Shown piece by piece: positions 8,344 through 16,592 of a stretch of 64,000 bases of DNA (within the stretch, counting starts at the first letter, position 1; every line of letters begins with the position of its first letter). Both the position numbers and the translations under genes were made by a program. Source of the DNA: Nonomuraea sp. SYSU D8015 (GTDB taxonomy: Bacteria; Actinomycetota; Actinomycetes; Streptosporangiales; Streptosporangiaceae). The DNA is taken from contig NZ_VJYI01000004.1 of the NCBI RefSeq assembly GCF_008065375.1, positions 496,001-560,000 of the forward strand, in the 5' to 3' direction. The notes beneath the pieces were generated by a model. That model saw only the letters and a program-made list of their open reading frames with translations, did no database searches and was not told where the DNA came from.

Positions 8344-8896
8344 CCCCGGGCTGACCTCGACGAAGATCGTCGTGGCCGGGGGCTTCGGCGTCGGCAAGAC
8401 GACGTTCGTGGGGGCGGTGTCGGAGATCCTTCCGCTCACCACGGAAGCGGTGATGACCGACGCGTCCGCGGGCATCGACGACCTCGGGATGACCCCCAAC
8501 AAGCAGACCACGACCGTGGCCATGGACTTCGGCCGCCTCTCCCTCGACCGGGACCTGATCCTCTACCTGTTCGGCACGCCGGGGCAGCACCGGTTCTGGT
8601 TCATGTGGGACGACCTGGTGCGGGGCGCGATCGGCGCGGTGGTGCTGACCGACACCCGCCGCCTGGCCGACAGCTTCCCCGCGATCGACTACTTCGAAGA
8701 GGCCAAGCTGCCCTTCGTGATCGGCATCAACGGCTGGGACGGGCAGTTCCCGCACTCCGACCACGAGGTCAGGGAGGCGCTCGCCCTCCCGTCGCACGTG
8801 CCGGTCGTGCGTACGGACGCCCGCAACCGCGAGTCGGTCAAGGCGACGCTGATCGCGCTCGTCGAGCACGTCGTCCGCCTGCGCGCCGCCGTCTAG
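8324..8896 (+). CDS. cvnD: Conservon 1 small GTPase, CvnD
   Basis: A 190-residue Ras-like/MglA-like P-loop GTPase. The start is the GTG at 8324 inside cvnC, giving MDYAGSSPGLTSTKIVVAGG. The P-loop GGFGVGKT is at about residues 19-26. The switch II region reads LFGTPGQHRFWFMWDD, where the usual DxxG aspartate is replaced by Gly. The base-recognition motif is NGWD instead of NKxD. These departures recur in all CvnD copies here and so are family features rather than decay. Its nucleotide cycle is presumed to be controlled by CvnB/CvnC, with localisation at the membrane through CvnA. Confidence 0.93.
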   Translation: MDYAGSSPGLTSTKIVVAGGFGVGKTTFVGAVSEILPLTTEAVMTDASAGIDDLGMTPNKQTTTVAMDFGRLSLDRDLILYLFGTPGQHRFWFMWDDLVRGAIGAVVLTDTRRLADSFPAIDYFEEAKLPFVIGINGWDGQFPHSDHEVREALALPSHVPVVRTDARNRESVKATLIALVEHVVRLRAAV

Positions 8897-8934
8897 CCGC
8901 GGGCCCCCGTCATCAGGACGTCACCAGGACGTCA

Positions 8935-9711
8935 CTAGGACCCCGTGTCCGGGGCCCGGCTCTTCACCAGGGCCTCGATGCCGTCGAGCACGCGCTGCAG
9001 GCCGAACTCGAAGGCGTGCTCCGGGCTGTAGGCCGCGTTGAGCGCCTCGCCCGCCGACTGGCCCACCCTGGACGCCGTCGGGAAACGCCGGGGGTCGACG
9101 ATCCGGCTCAGGAAGGGCGCGTGCGCGGCCCACCACTCCTGGTCGCTCATGCCCGTCTGGCTCTCGGCCTGCGCGGCCTCCACCGCGCCTCTCGCGGCGC
9201 CGTGCACGAATCCGGTGATCAGCGTGATCACCGAGTCCATCTCCAGATCGGTCAGGCCGATGCCGTCCACGGCGCTCAGCTCGTAGTCGTATTTGGCCGT
9301 GACGTTAGGGCCGAGCACCGGCCGGCTCGCCGCCACCTGCAGCAGCCAGGGATGGCGCAGGTAGAGAGCCCAGTTCTCCCTGGCGATCTGCTCCAGCCTG
9401 CCCCGCCAGCCGCCGGGGACGTCCGCCGGCCTGGCGGTCTCGCCGTAGACCGTGTCGAGCATGACGTCGAACAGCTCCGGCTTGCCCGGCACGTACGTGT
9501 AGAGGGACATCGTCCCCACGCCCAGCCGCTCGGCCACGCGGCGCATGGACAGCGCCTGCAACCCCTCCGCGTCGGCCACCTCGATGGCCGCGCGCACGAT
9601 GCGGTCGACGCTCAGCTCCGGCTTTCCCTTGCGACTGGCCCGCTCGCTGGTGCGCCAGAGCAGCGCGAGGCTGCGCGCGGGGTCGCCTCTTCCCGAGTAT
9701 TCGACGGTCAC
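8935..9711 (-). CDS. TetR-family repressor beside a drug-exporter operon
   Basis: A TetR regulator of 258 residues from the GTG at 9711; an alternative GTG at 9741 would add ten residues but overlaps the operator. After a basic leader, the helix-turn-helix lies in SVDRIVRAAIEVADAEGLQALSMRRVAERLGVGTMSLYTYVPG (about residues 33-75), followed by a C-terminal ligand/dimer domain typical of regulators of DrrAB-like exporters. It is divergent from the ABC-2 exporter genes and the shared spacer holds two palindromes. Autorepression and repression of the exporter, relieved by a toxic ligand, is the expected role. The ligand is unknown. Confidence 0.85.
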   Translation of the reverse strand: MTVEYSGRGDPARSLALLWRTSERASRKGKPELSVDRIVRAAIEVADAEGLQALSMRRVAERLGVGTMSLYTYVPGKPELFDVMLDTVYGETARPADVPGGWRGRLEQIARENWALYLRHPWLLQVAASRPVLGPNVTAKYDYELSAVDGIGLTDLEMDSVITLITGFVHGAARGAVEAAQAESQTGMSDQEWWAAHAPFLSRIVDPRRFPTASRVGQSAGEALNAAYSPEHAFEFGLQRVLDGIEALVKSRAPDTGS

Positions 9712-9714
9712 TCT

Positions 9715-9762
9715 CGTACGGTACACCGTACGGTTGCCCACTTGGGCCGTATACTGTACGGT
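9715..9762. promoter_or_regulatory. Operator palindromes in the tetR/ABC exporter spacer
   Basis: CGTACGGT-AC-ACCGTACG (9715-9732) is a perfect 8+8 palindrome touching the predicted TetR start. CCGTATACTGTACGG (9748-9762) has matching 5-bp arms and contains TATACT (9750-9755), a good -10 hexamer for the rightward exporter genes. The region continues with further GTAC half-sites up to 9772. The placement fits a repressor covering both promoters. Confidence 0.75.
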
Positions 9763-9789
9763 ACGGCGTACGACATCAGGGAGAGCGAT

Positions 9790-10728
9790 ATGTCAGCAGT
9801 ACTCGCGCAAGGACTGCGCAAGACGTACGGCGAGCACGCGGCGCTCGACGGCGTCGACCTGGACGTGCGCCGGGGCACGGTCTTCGGCCTGCTCGGGCCC
9901 AACGGCGCCGGCAAGACCACCACCGTCCGGATCCTCACCACGCTCCTGCGGGCCTCCGGCGGGCGCGCGGAGGTGGCCGGGTTCGACGTGGCGACCCAGC
10001 CGCGCCAGGTGCGCCGCAACATCGGCCTCGTCGGCCAGCACACGGCCGTGGACGAGCTGCTGACCGGGCGGCAGAACCTGGAGCTGTTCGGCCGCCTCCA
10101 CCACCTGGGCGCGGCGGCCGCCCGGGCCAGGGCGGACGAGCTGCTCGAACGCTTCGGACTGGAGCATCAGGGCCCGGCGAAGGAGTATTCGGGCGGCATG
10201 CGGCGCCGGCTCGACATGGCCGCGAGCCTGATCCTGGCGCCGCCCGTGCTCTTCCTGGACGAGCCGACCACGGGGCTCGACCCCCGCAGCCGCGCGGAGA
10301 TCTGGCGGGCGGTCCGCGACCTGGTGGCCGACGGCACCACCGTGGTGCTGACCACCCAATACCTGGAGGAGGCCGACCAGCTGGCCGACCGGATCTCGGT
10401 GATCGACGCGGGCCGGGTGGTGGCCGAGGGCACGCCCGACGAGCTCAAGTCCAAGCTCGGCGGCGACCGGCTCGACGTGGTCATCCACGACCCGGAGCGG
10501 CTCGGGGAGGCCGCCGGGATCGTGCGCCGGGTGACGTCGGGGCCGCCCGAGGTCGACCACGACACCCGGCACGTGTCCGCTCCGGTGAGCGAGCGGGTGC
10601 AGGCGCTCACGGAGGTGCTCGCGGCGCTGTCGGCCGCCGGGATCGAGGCCGAGGACGTCGCGGTGCGACGGCCGACGCTGGACGAAGTCTTCCTCTCCCT
10701 CACCGCTACCGGAGGCGACGCGAAATGA
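9790..10728 (+). CDS. DrrA-type ABC-2 exporter ATPase
   Basis: A 312-residue ATP-binding protein starting MSAVLAQGLRKTYGEHAALD (ATG 9790). It has Walker A GPNGAGKTT, Q-loop GLVGQHTAVDELLTG, ABC signature YSGGMRRR, Walker B VLFLDEPTTGLD and H-loop VVLTTQYLEEAD. A C-terminal extension of about 90 residues ends in VAVRRPTLDEVFLSLTATGG, characteristic of the daunorubicin-resistance (DrrA) group. It should energise efflux through the permease encoded next, whose start overlaps its stop by 4 nt. It is probably controlled by the adjacent TetR protein. The substrate cannot be deduced. Confidence 0.92.
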   Translation: MSAVLAQGLRKTYGEHAALDGVDLDVRRGTVFGLLGPNGAGKTTTVRILTTLLRASGGRAEVAGFDVATQPRQVRRNIGLVGQHTAVDELLTGRQNLELFGRLHHLGAAAARARADELLERFGLEHQGPAKEYSGGMRRRLDMAASLILAPPVLFLDEPTTGLDPRSRAEIWRAVRDLVADGTTVVLTTQYLEEADQLADRISVIDAGRVVAEGTPDELKSKLGGDRLDVVIHDPERLGEAAGIVRRVTSGPPEVDHDTRHVSAPVSERVQALTEVLAALSAAGIEAEDVAVRRPTLDEVFLSLTATGGDAK

Positions 10729-11534
10729 CCGAGATCTCGATGACAGAGGGGCGGCTGCGGTGGGCGCTGGCCGACGGCTGGACGGTGGCCCGCCGCGACC
10801 TGATCCACTGGGGGAACCAGCCGGCGACCGTGGTCTTCGGGGTGATCTTCCCAGTGATGATCACGCTGGCCTTCGGCTATCTGTTCGGTGGCGCCGTCAA
10901 GGTGCCGGAGGGGACGGACTACTTCACGTTCCTCATGCCCGGCATGTACGGCATGACGATGCTCTTCGGGCTGAGCGCCACCATGATCGCTGTCACCACC
11001 GACGCGGCCAAGGGCGTCACCGACCGCTTCCGCTCGATGCCCATGGCGCCGTCGGCCGTGCTCGTCGGCCGCTGCATCGCCGACCTGCTCCACTCGGTGC
11101 TCGTCCTGGCCGCTCTCCTGGCGTGCGGGCTGGCCGTCGGCTGGCGCCCGGCCACGGTGCCGGGCGCGCTGGGCGCGGTGGGGCTGCTGCTGCTCCTGCG
11201 CTTCTCGCTGCTGTGGCTGGGGATGTACCTCGGGCTGCTGACCAGGGACCCGGGCAGCGTGGTGGCGCTCCAGACGCTGGAGTTCCCCATCGGGTTCCTG
11301 TCGAACGCCTTCGTCGCCCCGGACACGATGCCGGGCTGGCTGGGCGCGATCTCCGAATGGAACCCGCTGTCCTCCACGGTGGCCGCGGCCAGGGAGTTGT
11401 TCGGCAACCCGGGCTGGGGAGGGGACTCGTGGGCGGCGCGGCACGCGATCCTGCTGGCCGTGCTCTGGCCGCTGGCGATCACCGCCGTCTTCTTCGTCCT
11501 GTCGGTCCGCCGCTACCAGCGCCTCGACCGCTAG
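10725..11534 (+). CDS. DrrB-type ABC-2 exporter permease
   Basis: A 269-residue ABC-2 membrane protein with a cytoplasmic N-terminus (WTVARRDLIHWGNQPATVVF), six predicted hydrophobic segments, and the family block PIGFLSNAFVAPDTMPGWLG followed by ISEWNPLSSTVAAARELFGN. It pairs with the upstream DrrA-type ATPase by a 4-nt overlap. It converges on the betaine-type transporter operon with a 15-nt gap. Probable role: export of a hydrophobic antibiotic or toxic compound. Confidence 0.9.
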   Translation: MTEISMTEGRLRWALADGWTVARRDLIHWGNQPATVVFGVIFPVMITLAFGYLFGGAVKVPEGTDYFTFLMPGMYGMTMLFGLSATMIAVTTDAAKGVTDRFRSMPMAPSAVLVGRCIADLLHSVLVLAALLACGLAVGWRPATVPGALGAVGLLLLLRFSLLWLGMYLGLLTRDPGSVVALQTLEFPIGFLSNAFVAPDTMPGWLGAISEWNPLSSTVAAARELFGNPGWGGDSWAARHAILLAVLWPLAITAVFFVLSVRRYQRLDR

Positions 11535-11549
11535 GCCCGTTTTCCCGCC

Positions 11550-12482
11550 TCAGCGGGGGATCCAGTCCTCCCATACGATCTTGTTCTCCGCCACCCACCG
11601 GGCGGCGGCCTCCTCGGCGGTCATCTTCTCGTTGATCATGTCGCTGGCGACCGCGTTCTGGTCGTCGTTGGTCCAGCTGAAGTTGCGGACCAGTTCGTAC
11701 GCCTTGCCGCCGGTCTCGGCGAACGTCTTGCTGACGATCTTGTCCAGCAGGTACGGCGGGTAGTCGCAGGCGACCTTGGCCGGGTCCGCGTCGCAGCCGA
11801 TGGCGTACGGGGGCAGCGCCACCTTCACGAGTTTGACCTTGGTGAACAGCCATTGCGGCTCGTAGAAATACATGAGCAGCGGCGTCCGATTCTTCGTCGC
11901 CGCCTGGGCGGCCTTGATCAACGCATCCTCGCTGCCCGAGTAGACGACCTTGTAATTGAGGCCGAGGTTCTTGACGAGAGCCTCGTCATTGGTGACGAAC
12001 GTCGGATCGCCGTCCAGGATCTGGCCGGCGTTCCCCGTCTTTTCGGTCCGGAAAAGGTGGGCGTACTTGTTGAGGTTTCGGTAGTCCGTAATGCCGGGAT
12101 ATTTCTCCGTCATCCACTCGGGGACGTACCAGCCGATCACGCCCTTGTTCCCCGTGAGGCCGGCCGACAGGGCGACCTTCTTCTCGTCGATGAACTCCTT
12201 CTTCAGGTGCGGGTGGCCCCAATTCTCGACGATCACGTCGACCTTGCCGCTCTCGAAATCCCGCCAGGAATCGTCCTCTTTCATCTTCCGCGTTTTGACC
12301 TGGTACCCCAGTTCCTTCTCCAGCAGGTGCTTCAGCACGGCGGCCTGAGCCTCGTACCCCACCCAGGCGTGGATGTCGATGTTGACGGTGCGCTTGGCCG
12401 CGGCAGCGGTCTGGGGCTCCTCGCCGGAGCATGCCGCCAGCAGCAGGGAGGCCGCCACCAGCGGCCCGACGAGCCTCTTCAT
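11550..12482 (-). CDS. Glycine betaine/choline-type substrate-binding lipoprotein, second copy
   Basis: A 310-residue OpuAC-family (ProX-like) lipoprotein with signal peptide MKRLVGPLVAASLLLAACSG (lipobox LAAC). The start is the ATG at 12482 with GAAGGA upstream. The mature part follows the same course as the neighbouring binding protein: IDIHAWVGYEAQAAVLKHLL near the N-terminus, then DVIVENWGHPHLKKEFI, GNKGVIGWYVPEWM, and a C-terminal FSWTNDDQNAVASDMI. It is a diverged tandem paralogue of the gene at 12562-13530, 79 nt downstream of it and last in the operon. A second binding protein may widen the substrate range of one transporter, for example different betaines or choline. Confidence 0.9.
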   Translation of the reverse strand: MKRLVGPLVAASLLLAACSGEEPQTAAAAKRTVNIDIHAWVGYEAQAAVLKHLLEKELGYQVKTRKMKEDDSWRDFESGKVDVIVENWGHPHLKKEFIDEKKVALSAGLTGNKGVIGWYVPEWMTEKYPGITDYRNLNKYAHLFRTEKTGNAGQILDGDPTFVTNDEALVKNLGLNYKVVYSGSEDALIKAAQAATKNRTPLLMYFYEPQWLFTKVKLVKVALPPYAIGCDADPAKVACDYPPYLLDKIVSKTFAETGGKAYELVRNFSWTNDDQNAVASDMINEKMTAEEAAARWVAENKIVWEDWIPR

Positions 12483-12561
12483 CTCGATCCTTCGTCCGGG
12501 GAGTCCGTCGTCATCTCCGCGACCGCGGCCCCCGCCTGCGAGGGCCGCGGTCATGAGGGGG

Positions 12562-13530
12562 TCACTTGGGGATCCAGGCCTGCCACTTGGCGGTGTTGGC
12601 CTCGACCCACTTCTTGGCGGCCTGCTCGCCGGTCATGCCGTTGTTGGTCATGTCGTCGGCGACGGCGTTCTGGTCCTCGTTGGTCCAGCTGAAGTTCTTG
12701 ACCAGCTCGTACGCCTTGCCGCCGCTGTCGGCGAACTTCTTGCTCACGATCTTGTCGAGATCCATCTCCGGGTAGTCGCAGGCGACCTTCTTGGGGTCGG
12801 CGTCGCAACCCTCGGTGTAGGCGGGCAGGTTGACCCGGACCAGCTCGGTCTTGCTGAACAGCCAGTGCGGGTCCCAGAAGTAGAACAGCAGCGGCTTCTG
12901 CTGCGCCTGCGCCTGCTGGGCACCCTTGATCAGGGCCGCCTCGCTGCCGCCGACCACGACCTTGAAGTTCAGCTTGAGGTTCTTGATCAGGGCTTCCTCG
13001 TTGCTGACGTACGACGGGTCGCCGAAAAGGAGCTGGCCCTTGTCGCCCGACTCGGAGGTCTTGAACAGCTCGGCGTACTTGTTGAGATTCTTGTAGTCGG
13101 TGATGTCCGGGTACTTGTCGGCCATCCACTTGGGGATGTACCAGCCGATGACGCCCTTGTTGCCGGTGGATCCGGCCTCGACCGCGACCTTCTTCTCCTC
13201 GATGAACTTCTTCTTCAGGTCCGGGTGACCCCAGTTCTCGATGATGACGTCGACGTCGCCGGTCTCGAAGCCCTCCCAGGCCAGCTGCTCCTTGATCTCG
13301 GGCATCTCGACGTTGTAGCCGAGCTCGTTCTTGAGCAGGTACGCGACCACGTTCGCGCTGGCCTCGTACCCGACCCACGGGTTGATCGCGATCTTCACTG
13401 TGCCGGGGGCACTGGAGGAGCCGCCCTGCGGCGCGGCCGAAGCACTGGGAGAGGTCTCGACCTTGGCCCCGCCGCAGCCCACGGCGGCGAGTCCAAGCGC
13501 GAGGAGGCCTGCGAGCAGGCGAATCTTCAT
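12562..13530 (-). CDS. Glycine betaine/choline-type substrate-binding lipoprotein, first copy
   Basis: A 322-residue OpuAC-family lipoprotein. Its signal peptide MKIRLLAGLLALGLAAVGCG is followed by a serine/alanine/glycine-rich linker. The binding domain has INPWVGYEASANVVAYLLKN, DVIIENWGHPDLKKKFI, GVIGWYIPKWM and FSWTNEDQNAVADDM; tryptophans are placed as expected for an aromatic cage around a quaternary ammonium group, although the cage was not modelled. The start ATG overlaps the permease stop by 4 nt. It is the third gene of the operon ATPase - fused permease - binding protein - binding protein. Confidence 0.92.
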   Translation of the reverse strand: MKIRLLAGLLALGLAAVGCGGAKVETSPSASAAPQGGSSSAPGTVKIAINPWVGYEASANVVAYLLKNELGYNVEMPEIKEQLAWEGFETGDVDVIIENWGHPDLKKKFIEEKKVAVEAGSTGNKGVIGWYIPKWMADKYPDITDYKNLNKYAELFKTSESGDKGQLLFGDPSYVSNEEALIKNLKLNFKVVVGGSEAALIKGAQQAQAQQKPLLFYFWDPHWLFSKTELVRVNLPAYTEGCDADPKKVACDYPEMDLDKIVSKKFADSGGKAYELVKNFSWTNEDQNAVADDMTNNGMTGEQAAKKWVEANTAKWQAWIPK

Positions 13531-15443
13531 GTGGACATCCTCTTTCGGGGGGAAGGGCGCCGGTCCGCGCCCTGCGTGATGCGGTCGAGCATGACTCCGA
13601 GCAGCACGGTCGCGATGCCGGCCACGAAGCCCAGACCGAAGTCGGTCCGCTGGGAGAAGCCGAGGACCACGTCGTAACCCAGTGCGCCCGCCCCGACGAG
13701 GCCGCCGACGACCACCATGGCCAGCGTCATCACGATGCCCTGGTTGGCGGCCAGCAGGATGGCGCGCCTGGCCATCGGCAGCTGCACCTTCCACAGGAGC
13801 TGGCCGGGCGTCGAGCCGGCCGACGTGGCCGCCTCGACGACCTCGGCGGGCACGGCCTTGATGCCGTCCTCGACCAGGCGCACCACCGGCGGCACCGCGT
13901 AGATGATCGAGGCGAAGATCGCGGTGAACCTGGTGGTCTCGAACAGGGCCAGCGCCGGCAGCAGGTACACGAAGGCCGGCATGGTCTGGGCGGCGTCGAG
14001 CAGGGGCCGCTGCACGGCGGAGAAGCGCGGCGAGCGGGCCGCGGCCACCCCGAGCAGCAGGCCGATGACGAGGGTCGCCAGCACCGCGACGGCGACCGTG
14101 GTCATCGTCTGCATGGCGTGCTCCCACGTGCCGAGCAGCGCGATCGCCAGCAGGCAGCCGAGTGCGATGAGCGCCGGGCGCACGCCGCTCACCCGCCAGG
14201 CGACGGCCAGCACCGCGAGCGCGACCAGCCACCACGGGGCGCTGGTGAGCAGGCCCTCCAGCGGGTTGAGCAGGGCGTAGGTGGTGAAGTCCTTGATGAA
14301 CGTCGTGACGGGGTACCAGGTGGTCTCGGCCCAGAGGACGGCGTCGTTGACCTCGGCCACGACGTTGACCGTCCAGCTCTCCGGCCACTCGCCGGGCAGC
14401 ACGGGGATGAGGACGAGGCCGCCCGCGCCCAGCACACCGGCCCCCACCAGGTCGATCTTGCTTGGCTTCGTGTGCGGGCCGCGTCTGGCGATCGCCATCA
14501 TCATCCGGTCGAGCATCACGGCCATGATCACGATGGCCACGCCCGCCGGGAGCATGATGCCGACCTGGGCTCGCGACAGGCCGCGGATGATCTCTTCGCC
14601 CAGCCCGGGTGCGGAGATCAGGTTGGCGATGACGACCATGGACAGGGCCATCATGATCGTCTGGTTGATCGCCAGCGCCATCGTGGACCTGGCCAGCGGC
14701 AGATAGACCTTGAACAGCGTCTGCCAGCGCGTGGCGCCGAGCGAGGACGACGCCTCGACGGCCGTGGGGGAGACCCCGGAGATGGCCAGCGCGGTGATGC
14801 GGATGGCCGGCGGGATCGAGTAGATCATCGTCGCGATGGCGCCGGCCGGTGCGCCGATGTGGAAGAACAGCGCGAGCGGCGCCAGGTACGCGAACGTCGG
14901 CATGATCTGCATGACGTCCAGCACCGGCGTGACGGCCCGGCGCACGCGGCCCGACAGCCCGGCCCACACGCCGATCGGGATCCCGATCGCCAGCGACAGC
15001 AGCACCGCCACCGCGACCAGGGCCAGCGTGTCGACGCTGTGCTGCCAGAGCCCGAGGAAGCCGAACGCGCTCACGCCCGCGACCGCGAGCAGCCCGATGC
15101 GCCAGCCGCCGGCGAGCCAGGCCAGCGCGCCCATGACGCCGGTGATGCCGGGCCAGCCGAGGGCGTGCAGGACGGTTTGGAACAGGTCGTAGAGCGCCCC
15201 GACGAAGAGCCTGATGTAGTTGAGGAAGTACAGGAAGAGCGGGTTGTCGTTCCGGTGGTCGTCGATCCACTCACGCAGGTCGGTGACGGCCAGGAACTGC
15301 GGCGCCTCCTTGTCGTGCGGCAGCGTCCCCGTGCCGCGGAAGACGAGGTACGCCGCCACGAACACGACCGCCACCCCCGCGGGCGCCGCCCACTTCGGCA
15401 ACCCCAGCCGGGACGGGGTGCCGACCGCGGTTGTCGTGCTCAT
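13527..15443 (-). CDS. Betaine/choline-type ABC permease, two permease domains fused in tandem
   Basis: A 638-residue membrane protein, roughly twice a normal ProW. It contains two complete binding-protein-dependent transport domains. The first, about residues 85-330, has the EAA-like segment ATRWQTLFKVYLPLARSTMA. The second, about residues 370-620, has STPGQLLWKVQLPMARRAIL. The domains are separated by VLPGEWPESWTVNVVAEVND and a further hydrophobic region. A single chain would therefore form the whole translocation pathway. The start ATG lies inside the stem of a 14-bp hairpin, and its likely ribosome site (GAAGGAGG) spans the loop and the base of the 3' stem. A 24-codon ORF runs through this hairpin and ends on the start codon, suggesting translation-coupled opening. 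The stop overlaps the first binding protein by 4 nt. Confidence 0.92.
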   Translation of the reverse strand: MSTTTAVGTPSRLGLPKWAAPAGVAVVFVAAYLVFRGTGTLPHDKEAPQFLAVTDLREWIDDHRNDNPLFLYFLNYIRLFVGALYDLFQTVLHALGWPGITGVMGALAWLAGGWRIGLLAVAGVSAFGFLGLWQHSVDTLALVAVAVLLSLAIGIPIGVWAGLSGRVRRAVTPVLDVMQIMPTFAYLAPLALFFHIGAPAGAIATMIYSIPPAIRITALAISGVSPTAVEASSSLGATRWQTLFKVYLPLARSTMALAINQTIMMALSMVVIANLISAPGLGEEIIRGLSRAQVGIMLPAGVAIVIMAVMLDRMMMAIARRGPHTKPSKIDLVGAGVLGAGGLVLIPVLPGEWPESWTVNVVAEVNDAVLWAETTWYPVTTFIKDFTTYALLNPLEGLLTSAPWWLVALAVLAVAWRVSGVRPALIALGCLLAIALLGTWEHAMQTMTTVAVAVLATLVIGLLLGVAAARSPRFSAVQRPLLDAAQTMPAFVYLLPALALFETTRFTAIFASIIYAVPPVVRLVEDGIKAVPAEVVEAATSAGSTPGQLLWKVQLPMARRAILLAANQGIVMTLAMVVVGGLVGAGALGYDVVLGFSQRTDFGLGFVAGIATVLLGVMLDRITQGADRRPSPRKRMST

Positions 15444-15472
15444 GCGGCCTCCTTCGTCGGCCGCATGAGCAC
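15436..15472 (-). promoter_or_regulatory. 14-bp perfect hairpin enclosing the permease start codon
   Basis: On the + strand the arms GTGCTCATGCGGCC (15436-15449) and GGCCGCATGAGCAC (15459-15472) are perfectly complementary with a 9-nt loop. In the transcript the permease AUG lies in the 3' arm, and the purine-rich ribosome site occupies the loop and adjoining stem. Such a structure should hide the start unless ribosomes translating the 24-codon upstream ORF melt it. Confidence 0.7.
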
Positions 15473-15514
15473 CATGGTGACGTGTCTGATTGTTCGCTCG
15501 CTACGCTCGCTCAT
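15440..15514 (-). CDS. Bridging micro-ORF between transporter ATPase and permease (24 aa)
   Basis: Its ATG (15512-15514) overlaps the ATPase stop as ATGA, and its TGA (15440-15442) overlaps the permease start as ATGA. The 24-residue product begins MSERSERTIRHVTMV and ends RPTKEAA. The first codons lie in a GCGAGCG-TA-GCGAGCG direct repeat resembling sequences common between actinomycete genes, so the peptide itself may be unimportant. Its path crosses the whole 14-bp hairpin at 15436-15472. The most economical reading is a translated coupling leader for the permease. Peptide-level function is unknown. Confidence 0.5.
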   Translation of the reverse strand: MSERSERTIRHVTMVLMRPTKEAA

Positions 15515-16566
15515 GCGCCCGCCTTGACGGCGATGTCCTGGCCCGAGAGGAAGGTCAGCAGGTCCACGCGGTCCACGACGCCCACCAGCTCGCCGTCGTC
15601 CACGACCTTGATCGGGCGGGACGAGGCCGAGGCCACGGCGATGGCGTCCTTGATGACCGTGCCGGCCGCTATTTCGGGACCGTCCAGCGGCTCGCCGGGC
15701 TCCGGGGCGCGGCTGATCCAGCGCAGGGTCAGCACGTGGCTCCTGGGCACGTCGCGGACGAAGTCGGCCACGTAGTCGTCGGCCGGCGCGCCCACCAGCT
15801 CCTCGGCGGTGCCGAGCTGCACGATCGAGCCCGCCCGCATGATCGCGATGCGCTCGCCCAGCTTGAGCGCCTCGGACAGGTCGTGCGTGATGAACACCAT
15901 CGTCTTGCCGACCTCGCGGTGCAGCCGGATCACCTCGGCCTGCATGTCCCGCCTGATCAGCGGGTCCAGCGCGCTGAACGGCTCGTCGAACAGCATCACC
16001 TGGGGGTCCACCGCCAGCGCGCGGGCCAGGCCGACGCGCTGCTGCATGCCGCCGGAGAGCTGGTCGGGGTAGGCGTCGGCGTACCCGTCGAGGCCGACGA
16101 GCGAGAGGATCTCCGCCGCCCGCGCGTGCCTGGCCGCCTTGGGGGTGCCCTGGATCTCCAGGCCGTACGCCACGTTGTCGATCACCTTGCGGTGCGGTAG
16201 CAGGCCGAAGTGCTGGAACACCATGCTGACCTGATGGCGGCGGATCTCGCGGAGCCGGGCGGGGGAGGCGCGGCCGATGTCTTCTCCGCCGATCCTGATC
16301 TCGCCCGCGGTGGGCTCGATGAGCCGGGTGAGGCAGCGGACGAGCGTGGACTTGCCGCTGCCCGACAGGCCCATGACCACGAAGACCTCGCCCGGGCGCA
16401 CCGCGAAGCTCACGTTCCTGACGGCGGCGGTGCAGCCGGTCTTCTCTCTCAGTGCGGCTGGTTCGAGATGCCGGTCCTCGCTGTCCAGCACTTTTTGTGC
16501 CCTGGACCCGAAGATCTTCCAAAGGCCCTCAACGGTGATTGCCGCGCTGTCGGGAGAATCCCCCAC
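15511..16566 (-). CDS. proV: Betaine/choline-type ABC transporter ATPase (ProV/OpuAA-like)
   Basis: A 351-residue ATPase. After the ProV-type leader (VEGLWKIFGSRAQKVLD) come Walker A VMGLSGSGKSTLVRC, ABC signature LSGGMQQRVGLARAL, Walker B VMLFDEPFSALDPL and H-loop VFITHDLSEALKL. A C-terminal part of about 75 residues (DGPEIAAGTVIKDAIAVA, VVDDGELVGVVDRVDLL) looks like one CBS-type motif, the module that senses ionic strength in OpuA systems. The start is GTG 16566 behind GGAGGCGAGT. It heads a four-gene operon divergent from conservon 2, with a sigma70-like promoter close upstream. Osmotic induction is inferred from family knowledge. Confidence 0.93.
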   Translation of the reverse strand: MGDSPDSAAITVEGLWKIFGSRAQKVLDSEDRHLEPAALREKTGCTAAVRNVSFAVRPGEVFVVMGLSGSGKSTLVRCLTRLIEPTAGEIRIGGEDIGRASPARLREIRRHQVSMVFQHFGLLPHRKVIDNVAYGLEIQGTPKAARHARAAEILSLVGLDGYADAYPDQLSGGMQQRVGLARALAVDPQVMLFDEPFSALDPLIRRDMQAEVIRLHREVGKTMVFITHDLSEALKLGERIAIMRAGSIVQLGTAEELVGAPADDYVADFVRDVPRSHVLTLRWISRAPEPGEPLDGPEIAAGTVIKDAIAVASASSRPIKVVDDGELVGVVDRVDLLTFLSGQDIAVKAGA

Positions 16567-16592
16567 ACTCGCCTCCTCGATTGACGTCGCTC

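Noticed and set aside
8914..8935. Two tandem copies of CAGGACGTCAC after cvnD1
   Set aside because: Only two short copies between converging genes; could be chance and no role is evident.
8605..9789. Apparent long N-terminal extension of the DrrA-type ATPase
   Set aside because: It runs antisense through the TetR gene and into cvnD; the real protein starts at ATG 9790.
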